The position numbers were made by a program, and so were the translations under genes. The notes beneath the pieces were generated by a model. The model was not told the DNA's origin and made no database searches. It worked only from the letters and a program-made list of their open reading frames with translations. From contig MU619246.1 in the NCBI GenBank assembly GCA_025201805.1, positions 149,519 to 213,518 on the forward strand: a stretch of 64,000 bases of DNA, given 5' to 3'. Below are positions 30,482-40,436 of this stretch, piece by piece. Positions within the stretch are counted from its first letter, which is position 1. The number at the start of each line of letters is the position of its first letter. Origin of the DNA: Parasitella parasitica. Lineage: Eukaryota > Mucoromycota > Mucoromycetes > Mucorales > Mucoraceae.

Positions 30482-31086
30482 NNNNNNNNNNNNNNNNNNN
30501 NNNNNNNNNNNNNNNNNNNNNNNNNNNNNNNNNNNNNNNNNNNNNNNNNNNNNNNNNNNNNNNNNNNNNNNNNNNNNNNNNNNNNNNNNNNNNNNNNNNN
30601 NNNNNNNNNNNNNNNNNNNNNNNNNNNNNNNNNNNNNNNNNNNNNNNNNNNNNNNNNNNNNNNNNNNNNNNNNNNNNNNNNNNNNNNNNNNNNNNNNNNN
30701 NNNNNNNNNNNNNNNNNNNNNNNNNNNNNNNNNNNNNNNNNNNNNNNNNNNNNNNNNNNNNNNNNNNNNNNNNNNNNNNNNNNNNNNNNNNNNNNNNNNN
30801 NNNNNNNNNNNNNNNNNNNNNNNNNNNNNNNNNNNNNNNNNNNNNNNNNNNNNNNNNNNNNNNNNNNNNNNNNNNNNNNNNNNNNNNNNNNNNNNNNNNN
30901 NNNNNNNNNNNNNNNNNNNNNNNNNNNNNNNNNNNNNNNNNNNNNNNNNNNNNNNNNNNNNNNNNNNNNNNNNNNNNNNNNNNNNNNNNNNNNNNNNNNN
31001 NNNNNNNNNNNNNNNNNNNNNNNNNNNNNNNNNNNNNNNNNNNNNNNNNNNNNNNNNNNNNNNNNNNNNNNNNNNNNNNNNNNNNN
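30482..31086. other. Assembly gap (605 N)
   Basis: Unknown sequence. It hides the transposase N-terminus, the right end of the nested element and the junction where the Fanzor frame was interrupted. Confidence 0.99.
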
Positions 31087-33169
31087 GATAATAAGGTGTT
31101 GACAGAGGCTCTTGTTTTAATGTATTCCACATAGTTGTCTACGTTTACAGAAGAAGATTTGGTTTCCGATAGCGTGGCTTCTGCAGCTTTGATAACTTTT
31201 GGCTTGGTTTTCTTTAGCAACATTTTGAAGTGTCTTGATAATTTACTTTGAGTTGCGTTAGAATACACTAGGGTTTGTTTGTCGCTCGTTTTGCTTGTTT
31301 CTTTCATGCAGTATAGCAAGTCTCTTCTTCCTGGATCCATGAGCACACATTTTCCATTAGTTCCCTTCAATTCTTCTTTTGCTAAATTTTCGATATATCT
31401 CGTTTCATCATCGGCTACATTCTTATCACTCTTGACTGGCGGCCCTTTTCGGGAGGTATCGCAGTTCTGTTTAATGATACTGGCACCAACTCCATCAATT
31501 TCAAGAGTACCTTTGAAGCTTAAGTATCCTTAGTCTTTAAAAGCCTTGGTTTTAAGATTGACTATAGATCCCCAGTTCTCGAGTTGACTTCTTGGCATCA
31601 AAGGTTTCTTGCTTTGAATAATATGGTAGTGGATAATCTTGTTGTCTAACGTCATGTAGCAAGGAATGAATGTCGTTCTTAATGGGAAACAGAAAAATTG
31701 CTTTAGCTGCACCGCTTCAAACAATTCAGCAAGTTTAACGATGGCTTTGAAGTGGTTTTCTGGATTAGCCTTTATATCGTAGAAGATTGAGTCCATTTTA
31801 AACATGTAATTTTCTGGATATGCCGACAAGAAAGTTTGTACTTTTGGTTTTGATGATTCATTCAAAATATCAACGTTGGGTATGCCTTTTTTAGCTGCAG
31901 CTTGTATAACTTGGTCACAGGGATTGTAAGCCTTTTGTCGTATCGCTTCTTTAATAGCTTCTTCACTAAACGCATTGGACGCCATTTCTTTACGGATAGT
32001 ATCCGCTCTTTCTTTTTTTTTCACAGAGCTTATTTAGTAGAGTTCGCAATCTATTTCCAAAATGGGTCTTTATGTTGTTAAGATAGGCAGTTTGGATCTT
32101 GGTGCACTCATGTAGGGCTATTTGTTGAGCATTCACCAGTTTGATTGGAGTATAATTCGCGTCTTCCAAGTAAGATTGTTGATATTTTGCTATGAACTTC
32201 CTGTACTCCGCAGTCGTGTCTTTAAGCTTAACAGACCTGCGGGTAGTATTTTGGATCAGAGACAAGAACACTTCCACAAAGAATTCTTTTCGTGGCCAGT
32301 TCTTTCAAGAACATGTATTCTGAAAAAGCAAATGTGTGAGTGATGACTGTATGAGTAGTATTCACTAGATTATACAATCTGCAAACATTCTGGTTTCCAT
32401 ATATTTTTGATAGTTGTTTTCACTGTCATCACCTTTTTTCTTGTTTTATCATCAAAGCTTTTCGTTGTAGAACCAGGTTTGGTAGCAGTAGAGTCAGACT
32501 TGGAAGTAGTAACATTGGGTATATTCATGAAACTATCTGGTTGTGTAGTCTTGCTTGGTTCACCTATCATTGGACCTTGAGCATTGGTGTTACGAAAGCC
32601 GATCTTGCTTGTGCTACCAATTTCGTCTTTGGCAGAATTGTCGCTTTGTTTACCTATGTAATGGGTGTTTAAAATGCTTTGATTCTTCAACACTTATGAA
32701 TATAATGTACTAATACATACTTCTTTTTCTAAAGGTTACTGATGGCTGAAAATCATCGTCTGAATTGTCGGTTATAGTTTTTTCATATGTGTCTACCATC
32801 TTAGCTTAAATTAGTAACGTTTTGGTCAGAAATTAACATGTATCTTCATCGTTTCTGTTCTTAAAAGACTCCTCTTCAGAGCAAGAAGTAAAAGTATCCT
32901 TCCGACTTTTCGTCATCTGTACTTTTCTGAAGGGAATAGTTATTTATATATGGTGTCTTCAGAAAACTAGTTTAAAAAAGAAACAAATGTGTAGAAAAAA
33001 AAACAAGACACAAAATATTTATGGAGAATGCATTGTAGGTTCTAATAACGACAATATGTGCCATTTGTTATTTCAAAATAGACAGAAATTACAGGTTGCA
33101 CTGTTACAGAATTGTTCCATAACGTTTATCACTAATGCCTTGATCTTGTAAATGAACTGCCATGGCCTT

Positions 33170-33670
33170 CAGTTAAGTTCAGCAGGATAAAAAATGACAT
33201 CGTGGTTATGATCCTTGAGATATTTGTAGCAGGCTTGTAATCAAGAATCAATATTAGTTGTGTTGTCCTCGACATTTTTGTTTCAACTTACTGTATCAAG
33301 CGCCCCATAGAACATTTGTTTAAAAGCATTATCAACCAGCAGCATGCTGAATAATTGTAGCTTGACATCTTAGTCGACCATTTGTACTTGCAATTGTGGC
33401 TATACAGGTATTTTCAATTAATTTTATAAAAATGAAATAAGACGACAATGCAACTTACCTTCTATCCTTTATAGTTGGTACAGGTTGGAGCAATAAAAAG
33501 TGAAATTTTTTCAAAACTCACTGAGAGTTGATTTTCCTCTTGCAAACTATAAAGTACTTATTACAAACTCTTCTCCATGCCTTTCCTTAAACCTAGTCTG
33601 ACTTACCAAATACCTTTCGTTTGGCATAGCACTGTGTTTGCTATCGTACCAGGAATAATAAGCTTGCATA
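33170..33670 (-). pseudogene. Fragments of an unrecognised spliced gene flanking the Fanzor element
   Basis: Minus-strand pieces with good splice signals between them: AYYSWYDSKHSAMPNERY (about 33640-33600), LLQPVPTIKDRR before a GTAAGT donor (33460s), LLVDNAFKQMFYGALDT before a GTAAGT donor (33290s) and, after a 57-nt intron, CYKYLKDHNHDVIFYPAELN then TGA near 33178. They do not chain into one open frame. No domain recognised. The gene ends about 75 bp outside the Fanzor element, so the element may have landed at its 3' side. Confidence 0.35.
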
Positions 33671-34782
33671 TTCAAATCCAGACATAATCAAACATTTTCA
33701 CCTAAAGAAAAAAAAGTGTAGAGCAAGTCTAACATATTAATGCAATTTACGCATTTTTTTTTTAATTTAAGCAGAGTAAAAGAGGAAGATGACAACTTCT
33801 CACTCCCAGCTGGGGACAATTGAAAGTTGCAAGATGAGAAAAGTGATAAAACAATTTTTTTTTGGTAAGCAAATGCGATGCCTCTCAAGGTCGTGTCTCA
33901 AAGAGACTGTATTTGACACACATTCACTTGATAATCATAATAATTTACTTTACATAGATTCTGTATAGTTAATTGTAATTGATATACTTCATATAATTTA
34001 ATTTAATGCTGTTATTTCTGTTTTGTTGTGATTGGCGAATTGTTATTTTTAATTTCACGTTTAGGGTGTTGTCTCCAATGGTTTCAAGTAGTTTTGAATA
34101 AAGATTCGTATGAAAGATTGATATCAAAATGTATGATTTGAATAATAAAAAATTTTGTGTGTGAATGGCCAAAGAAAGCAGCGACCCAGAGTATGTTCCT
34201 TTGATTTCGAATAGCATAAGGTTGGATTTTTGATTTAGACCTTTTTGGCAATGCGATTGATAAAAAAGTGGCGGGAGAATTTCTCTGATTGGTCGGAATA
34301 TACGTTTACTGTACGAGTACAGGATGACCAAAAAGTCGATCTTTTCGAATCCAATTCCTTAAAGTAGTAGGCGTAAATACAATACTGTACTCTGATAACC
34401 TTTTACTTTTTGTAGTTGTTTCTTGCATGTCAGTGTCTTTCAGTTCTTCCTCGACTATCTTTTTTTTTTATTTTTGATATATTTTATGCAGGTTTGTCAA
34501 TCTTGTCGGTCTGAATGACAGGTTTACAACAAAAAGCAGCTGCTTCATTGCCAGACTTGTCCACTATTTCACCTCTACCGTCTTTTCAAAAGAAATTCAT
34601 TTGAAAAGTTTGGAGAATAAAAAGTCAAAAAGCTGGTCAACTCAAATATTACAATTTGGTCAATCTATTTCAAGAAATTGGTTAAATTAGCTTCAAACAG
34701 ATGGTCAAATTAATTTCAAATTTTTGGGCGCAAATGTCAAAAAAATGGGCGATCTTTTCAAAAATTCGGTAAATTGGGAGTT
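33671..34782. other. Repeat-rich spacer with a possible element terminus
   Basis: No gene. On the minus strand from 34313 it reads TACAGTAAACGTATATTCCG followed by ACCAATCAGAG, resembling the inner part of the inverted repeats of the 57-61 kb element (GTCGGCCAATCAGG); this could be one end of a related element. From 34620 to 34780 there are several GGTCAA(A/T) repeats. Confidence 0.4.
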
Positions 34783-35797
34783 TTCTTTGATAGCGGCGAT
34801 TAAATGCGTCCAAAATCAGGAAAGAAAAGTTCTTTCAAAAACTCCATTTGGACAATCAGAAAACAAAATTACTTCTTTGAGGCAAGATATCATCCTCTGA
34901 TATTATGCTTACCACGGCTGTCAGTCTATGATAATAGCTGTATTTTTGGATGCTCTACACGATGGTATTATTTCATAATTTCTCGTATGCTTATGGAAGG
35001 AATTATATCGAGAAAAACTTAAAACAGATCAAGAGGGAAAAGTCAATATTTTGCTTAATCAGAGCGCATTTTCAGTCTTTCAGATCAAAGAATGGTCTTT
35101 TGCGATCATTTTCTTCCAATATATGCTATAGTAAAAAGTTGCATTTTTGAGGTCAAAATCGAGGATAATGCATAATTGATGATTTTGGATGCGTGGATAC
35201 AAGGAAAAAATCGAAAAAATCCGTCATTTTGCATCGAAAAAAAAATCATGCTCAAATTGCACCAAAATCATATATAATATAGTTTTTTCCCAATGGATAC
35301 TACTTCTGGTGTTTTCAGGGCACTTTTGATTATGAAAATTAGTCAAAAAATGACACAAGAAGCTAAAGTTCTTGCTTTTAAGCTGTAGAAATTTCTTATT
35401 GGACTATCTCACGTCAATATCCATTCTAGTGCACGACGCAGTTCAATACAGTAAGTATTTTTGATGCCACAAGTATACATTTCTTCATAGTAATATGATC
35501 AAACAGGTGTGGCTCATCGAGTTGGAAGCAGAAGAGGATAATTAATGAAGATAATATTTTGCTGTAACAACCCTTTATTATTTGTGAATAATTCATAAGT
35601 TGTTAATTGCTAGTGACAGAGAAGCCCTTGTACCATTGTTAATAATGCTTAATGTCAGTTCAAAAGTTCCTTTTTCTTTTGTAATTCTAATGCTAAACAT
35701 GTAAAATAGAAAGTAAAATAGAGGTTGAGGATAATCTCACTAACAAAAGTTAAGCTTCATAATAAGCTTCTGGTAGATTTCAGGTTCCAGACACTGT
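34783..35797 (-). repeat. Dispersed ~1 kb repeat, copy B (inverted relative to copy A)
   Basis: Reverse complement of 3141-4126 with scattered differences. Its outer end reads ACTGTA on the + strand (35792-35797), equivalent to TACAGTGTCTGG of copy A. The inner end stops at the same CGCTATCAAAG block. No ORF is shared intact by the two copies. Confidence 0.8.
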
Positions 35798-36749
35798 ACT
35801 GTAAAGTATTAAATTCTGCATTAAGCACATTTTTGCTCACCAACTCGTCCGTTATAACGAGTCCCGGCTGTATTTCCTTTTCTTGATATTGGATATGCTG
35901 ATTTCATTTTCTGAATCTGCTATGAGATAATGATTTATTTCTGTTAAATCGGTATTAACAAGGTTTAATAACCGAGGCGGATAAAGGGATACGTTTGCTT
36001 ATTCAACTTTCAGATTATACTTTGGGGGTGAGGAGGAGGGAGCTATTGTTTGAGGCTGTTCCTGTTGCATTACACCATGTTTTACGACATGATTGCACAT
36101 ATTTATGTGTAAGACATTGAAAATCTTCAGCAAAACAGGCCAAAAGGACGAGCAGCTGTAAAGAGAAACCTGGTGTAAGGTTGAAAACGGACTCCCCTTG
36201 TCACTTGCGCAATGGATGGTTCTTATATGTACATGCTTTGGGTTTCTTCTGCACATGTGGAAGTTGTATTGGGATCTGTAGTCAGAGAAATATTGCTAGA
36301 AAGAACTCTTGTTTTTTTGTGTATGGTTAGAGACGAATTTCTCGATGTTACCGATATTACGGCTATCTGTATGCATCATCCATTTGGATTTCGTCCCTTG
36401 CTACATTTGAACATACATTTATTATTAGACTTATGACTAATGAAGCGTTTTTTCTCAGTACATCCCATTGGTTCAACTTCCATCCTAATCTTACTCATAC
36501 TATGACCACCCAATATGATATGAGAACCGAAGTAGCTACAAAGCTGAATATGATGAATTAGTGGAACTTTTATTGGTATCATGGTATAAAAACCTTTGGT
36601 CAAACTATTTGTAAAATATGGTCAAATTAGCCTGGTAAAGTGGTGCTAAAAAATAATTTCGGAAGTGGACCAATTATTTTCAAGAAAATGCCAATCTCTA
36701 TAAGCCTGACTGTACTCTTTCTGTCTAAACGCAACTCTTCAACCTCGTC
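35798..36749. other. Intergenic with a possible mobile-element end
   Basis: No confident gene; ORFs of 74-85 codons (35999-36256, 36212-36436, 36376-36603) lack recognisable motifs. On the minus strand from 36714 the sequence reads TACAGTCAGGCTTATAGAG, followed by TTTGACCA repeats (seen as GGTCAAA on the + strand, 36600-36640), like those at 34620-34780. This may be the right end of another TA-CAGT element. Confidence 0.4.
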
Positions 36750-37704
36750 ATGAGCAAACCAATAAAGACGTAAGATGCTATACACTTTGATTGTGAAAGC
36801 GTCTAAGTTAACTATAGAATAAAGCGGATTTCTTTTTCAAATGATACTGGGACAGAAGAGGTTCATATTTTAGTTCAAGAAGTAATATGTTATTTTATGT
36901 TATTTTCTGTAATTAAATCTGATCCTTTCTGCATAGGTTCTCGATGCAGCTTATGGGTGTTATGTCTGGCCATCAGCACTAGTATTGGGTGAATTTGTTT
37001 GGCACCATCGTAATCAATTTAAAAATAAAACCATACTAGAGGTAAGCGCTCTTTGACACATCTTTTGCCGTCAACTGATTGACTCTGCAACTGGCATAGT
37101 TGGGTGCTGGGACATCTATACCGTCTATCGTCATTGGGAAATCATCGCCATCAGCGCATTTAATTTTAAGCGATATACCTTCAATTTTGCCGGTAGTGCG
37201 AAGTTGCATTCAGCTAAACGATTTAAAAAGAGCTCGGATACTCGCCATTGAATGGGGGCAGTTTGGCACAGAAAATAGTATAGACACTGTAATAAATCGC
37301 GTGGAAAGAGAACAAAAGGCCAAGATAGACTACATCCTGGGAAGCGATACTTTCTATGAGCCATCACGTAATGTTTTTTATCGAAAGAATAACACAAATA
37401 TCTAATGTACCGTTTAGAATTTGAAAATCTGCTAGTTTCTATATCTTTTGTAGTCCATAAACACAATGGAGACTGTAAATTTTATACCACATATCAAGAG
37501 AGAAGTCCCAAAAGAAGCATCCAGTATCTTTTGGACAAATGGAAACTAAAATGCAGGCAAATTTCTAAAGATTCGTTCGCATTTGATGAGACCAAGTACA
37601 GTGACAATGAAGATGATGAGTCAGAGGTAAAAGTAAATGCAGGCACATTATCGAGTGTATTTCTGCTAGAAATATCTTCTATTGATTTTCCATTTGCAGA
37701 ATAA
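36750..37704 (+). CDS. METTL23-like methyltransferase (lysine/arginine methyltransferase family 16)
   Basis: Five inferred exons (36750-36769, 36818-36881, 36937-37041, 37100-37367, 37418-37704; frame closes, 247 aa). It follows human METTL23 block for block: VLDAAYGCYVWPSALVL, FVWHHRNQFKNKTILELG, the SAM-binding GAGTSIPSIV, LILSDIPSILP, LAIEWGQFG, DYILGSDTFYEPS, then STYQ-like TTYQERSPKRSIQYLLDKW with KCRQI. METTL23 has been reported to methylate histone H3 arginine and to act in the nucleus; the substrate here is unknown. Exon 1 is only 20 nt; I chose it because it joins in frame with correct donor and acceptor. An acidic insert (SDNEDDESE) lies before the last strand. Confidence 0.85.
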
Positions 37705-37875
37705 ATACAGAATGTATACACCTTTCAATCAACGTTGGCGTCGTTCTGTCATGGAGTTCGCCTTTAATGTGACCCTTTTTCCTCAGTCCTGATGTGACGA
37801 GAAGGAATTTGACATGTCTGGATGTTTCTTAAATATTTTTTTCCTCCACTTTTCTTATACACATATAATATTATA

Positions 37876-38724
37876 ATGTCGACTTTACGTAATGCAGTTC
37901 AAAGAAGAAACCACAAAGAGCGTGGCCAGACAGCTGGAAGAGAAAAATTTGGTCTCTTGGAAAAGAAGAAGGATTATCTTTTGCGTGCCAAAGATTACCA
38001 TGGAAAGCAAAAGAAGCTAAAGGCAATGAGGGAAAAGGCATTATTTAGAAATCCCGATGAATTCTACTTTAAAATGATCAATAGCCAAACCAAAGGTGGC
38101 GTGCACATTCAAAAGCGTAATGAAGAGCTACCAGATGAGATGGTTCAATTGATGAAGACGCAAGACAAAGAATACATTAAATATCAAAGAGATCTCAGTA
38201 AACGAGTAAGTGTTGGTAACGATGATGTTTATACGTATTGACAAATGCACTTTATATAGAAATTAGAAAAGTTACAAGCATCACTTCATTTCATAGACGA
38301 TGGAAAGAATTCAGACGATGAGGAAAACTCGGATGATGATAAAAAACCCACCAAAAAAAATAAATCGAACCACATTGTTTTTGTGGATTCAAAAGAAAAA
38401 GCCCGCAAATTTAATCCTGTCGAACATCTCGATACCTTACCTGAACTAGTCAATCGTAAATTCAACAGACCTCGCATTTCAACATTACGTGAGACCGCCA
38501 TCGTTGCACCTCACACAGGCAGAGAATTAAAGGACATCAAAAAGGAAAGAGAGCGCTTATACATGGAACTCCAATCTCGTATGAAGCGTGAAGAAGAATT
38601 GTCAAAAGCAGAAAGGGAACTAGCGATACAAAAGGCCTTGAGACAAAAGGGGAGAAAGAAGCAAGTGGGCAAGGATGAGTATGGATTACCAACGTACAAA
38701 TGGAAAGCAGACCGCAAAAAATAA
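37876..38724 (+). CDS. UTP11: UTP11, U3 snoRNA-associated SSU processome protein
   Basis: Two exons (37876-38205, 38260-38724; frame closes, 264 aa). Utp11 blocks: a start of MSTLRNAVQRRNHKERGQ, then REKFGLLEKKKDYLLRAKDY, LRAKDYH..K..L, ALFRNPDEFYFKMINSQTKG, and a basic C-terminus. The protein is part of the U3 small-subunit processome in the nucleolus and is needed for 18S rRNA maturation. Family length is ~250 aa, so it is complete. Start is the first ATG after the promoter; the in-frame upstream ATG (37822) is in a pyrimidine-rich leader. Its stop codon lies only 14 bp from that of the convergent WDR92-like gene. Confidence 0.92.
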
Positions 38725-38738
38725 ATAAATTTATTGAT

Positions 38739-39951
38739 TTATATGTTTTGAACCATACCAATTTTAATGGATTGATCAAATGAACTACATGCAAATAACC
38801 CTTTTTTATCCTTGTTCCAATCCAAAGAGATGATGGGGTGTTTTGACAGATTGAGCACATGAGCTACTTGCAAGTCCAGGCTGTATGTGCTTAGATTACC
38901 ATCTCCACCTGCAACACTAAAGTAGTCAGATTGTTGTGGTATATGTCGGATGGACCATAATGTCGTCTTTGATGGAGACTATTTCGAAAATGTTTGGTTA
39001 AAATTACCGACAAAAGGGCTGAGCAATGAATATACCTGGATCTCAGATATCTTTCCAGTAGCAACGTCGATCAAGTATGCGCTGGATAATGTACTCGCCA
39101 AGATTTTACCATTGTTAAATTCAACCGAACAAATACCGTCTTTAACATGTGTTTCCCATAAATACTGTGATCCATTGACATGAAATAATTTGATGTCTCC
39201 ATCTTCATATCCAACTGCAATCACCTTCTCTCCCTCCAATTGACCTTTTCAATCATGTTAGTTTCATGTATCCCTTCCTTCCAGCTTTCTGTGCGTGCTT
39301 TACCATATGCCACAGCCCATATATCTTTTGATTCTTTGGATTTGATGGTTAGAACTGCCTTCTCTTGCTGTCGAACATCCCAAACTTTTACAGTGCCTGA
39401 TCAATTAGAGTGTTAATTAAGCTACTCTACAAAAAAGTGAGTTCCTTACCATCACGACTAGCAGTAACGAGTTCTTGTGGCTCCTTTGGCTGATTGTAGC
39501 TATCTATCGAGTTGATGATGCTTTCATGTGCTTTAAAAGACATTAATGGGATATCGAAACGCTGTGCATCCCTGAATTGTTGTAAGATTAAGATCAAAAT
39601 CGAAAGTGCATCGTTTCCAAGATTATGCCTCACCATATTTGAAGCTGGCCATCGAAATCGCCTGTTGCTAGGTTACGTGCTTGCCCTGTAATTGCTGCGC
39701 ATCGAACTGCGGAATTCGTTTCAGTCTGTGAGGAAAGCATCAGCATCAGACACTTGTCTAATCAATCTATACTGATTTACCTCGGCTGTTAGCTCCACTT
39801 GTTTTCCAATAAGGTTATATACCGCCATTTTTCCTGTTCCATGATTAGTAGCTCCAACAACACACGCTCTTGAAGAATGAGGAATCCACTTTATGTCGTA
39901 AGGCGTGAAAGAAAGCTCTCTATCTACCAAACAAGCACTTTTTATAGGCAT
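38739..39951 (-). CDS. WDR92 (DNAAF10/Monad)-like WD40 protein
   Basis: Six inferred exons (39951-39781, 39725-39634, 39571-39450, 39396-39304, 39244-39036, 38966-38739; frame closes, 304 aa). It matches WDR92 across its length: FTPYDIKWIPHSSRACVVG, GTGKMAVYNL, ARNLATGDFDGQLQIWD, FKAHESIINSID, ELVTASRDGTVKVWDVRQ, IWAVAYG, VIAVGYEDGDIKLFHV, and a last blade ACSSFDQSIKIGMV. It is about 50 residues shorter than the human protein, mainly in loops. WDR92 works with the R2TP/prefoldin-like chaperone and in pre-assembly of axonemal dynein in ciliated organisms. Here a chaperone role is the more likely one. Tail-to-tail with UTP11. Confidence 0.82.
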
Positions 39952-40436
39952 TTTTTTGAAAGAAAATGAACAAATGTGACAAATTTTTTCCTTATTAACT
40001 AATGCGGTAGCAGATTTTTGATTTCACTCACTTTGTAAAATTGCACTTCCGAAGTTTGTTGCTAAATGAGTTGGCATCTTCTGAAGTAAAGAAAGTTTAG
40101 TTTATAGACAGTGTTTATTTATATCAAAGCAAATAGGTATCAAAAGCCTAGTACAGTATTCTTATACGTACTATATTACTAATAATACTTCTGTATTGAT
40201 TTATCATGTAAAAACTTGAATTTTTAAACATATTTTTAAGGGAGATGACTTTGAAGATATCAATTCGCTACTTGTTCATAAAGAAAAAATGAATCTATAC
40301 TTATTAAACTGTATGTGGAAATTATTTGATAGGCACACTCAGCTCAAGAGGGGGGGGGGAGGAGGATCTAATGGAGATAATAAAACAAGTTTATGAATAA
40401 CAAATAGGTGCAAAAAATATATATAACTAGAAAAGA
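39952..40436. other. Intergenic between WDR92-like and ILS1
   Basis: 485 bp without a gene, with a G-rich run near 40350-40365. It carries the WDR92-like promoter side and the 3' flank of ILS1. Confidence 0.45.

Larger units (their letters stand above)
28982..31086 (-). mobile_element. Tc1/mariner (IS630 superfamily) transposon nested in the Fanzor gene
   Basis: Left end is TA (28982-28983) followed by CAGTGCGGCCGGGAAATATT. Directly outside it the Fanzor frame resumes (HKMLQQPHISERL). The right end lies inside the N gap 30482-31086, because 31087 onward is Fanzor again. It carries one transposase gene on the minus strand and a nine-unit iteron array. The insertion target TA and the CAGT start fit Tc1/mariner. 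The end coordinate given is the outer limit. Confidence 0.8.
28278..32799 (-). pseudogene. Fanzor (eukaryotic TnpB/IS605 OrfB-like RNA-guided nuclease), disrupted
   Basis: N-terminal pieces: MVDTYEKTITD (exon from 32799), a disordered exon ending KTTIKNIWKPECLQI, VFLSLIQNTTRRSVKLKD (32277 frame), then FPLRTTFIPCYMTLDNKIIH. RuvC-I is VLMDPGRRDLLYCM near 31340. After the nested transposon: IGNWSAPNAKYHEPIRNAGL, zinc ribbon CSGCGGKL, then HGLTRC completed across an intron (28508-28447) to CRSSMC, and RuvC-III LWNRDLAAVLNF; stop at 28278. Lesions: an extra A in an A9 run near 32017 shifts the frame; TAA at 31532-31530 where CAA would continue KAFKD; the residues expected between VYKI and SSLC (usually DEF.T) are missing; ~2.1 kb transposon insertion. 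In intact relatives the protein is guided by an RNA from the element's 3' end to cut DNA. This copy cannot make it. Confidence 0.85.
28149..33106 (-). mobile_element. Fanzor element with Tc1/mariner-style ends, carrying a nested transposon
   Basis: Left end: TA at 28149-28150 then CAGTTGAACTGATTAATTTT. Right end, read on the minus strand from 33106: TA then ACAGTGCAACCTGTAATTTC. The two align as imperfect terminal inverted repeats (ACAGT.GAAC.TG..TAATTT.TGTC), offset by one base at the TA. Both ends continue into repeats with a TGTCG/TGGC core. The element is ~5.0 kb, of which ~2.1 kb is the transposon nested in the Fanzor gene (28982 to somewhere in the N gap). The Fanzor gene fills most of the rest. 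Fanzor genes are known to ride in several eukaryotic DNA-transposon types including Tc1/mariner (established for the family). Confidence 0.75.

Noticed and set aside
29984-31102. 372-codon plus-strand ORF over the gap
   Set aside because: It is antisense to the Tc1/mariner transposase and mostly N.
33285-33300. TACAGT on the minus strand at 33294, first taken as the right end of the Fanzor element
   Set aside because: It coincides with a GTAAGT splice donor in a protein-like exon, and a much better match to the left end exists at 33106.
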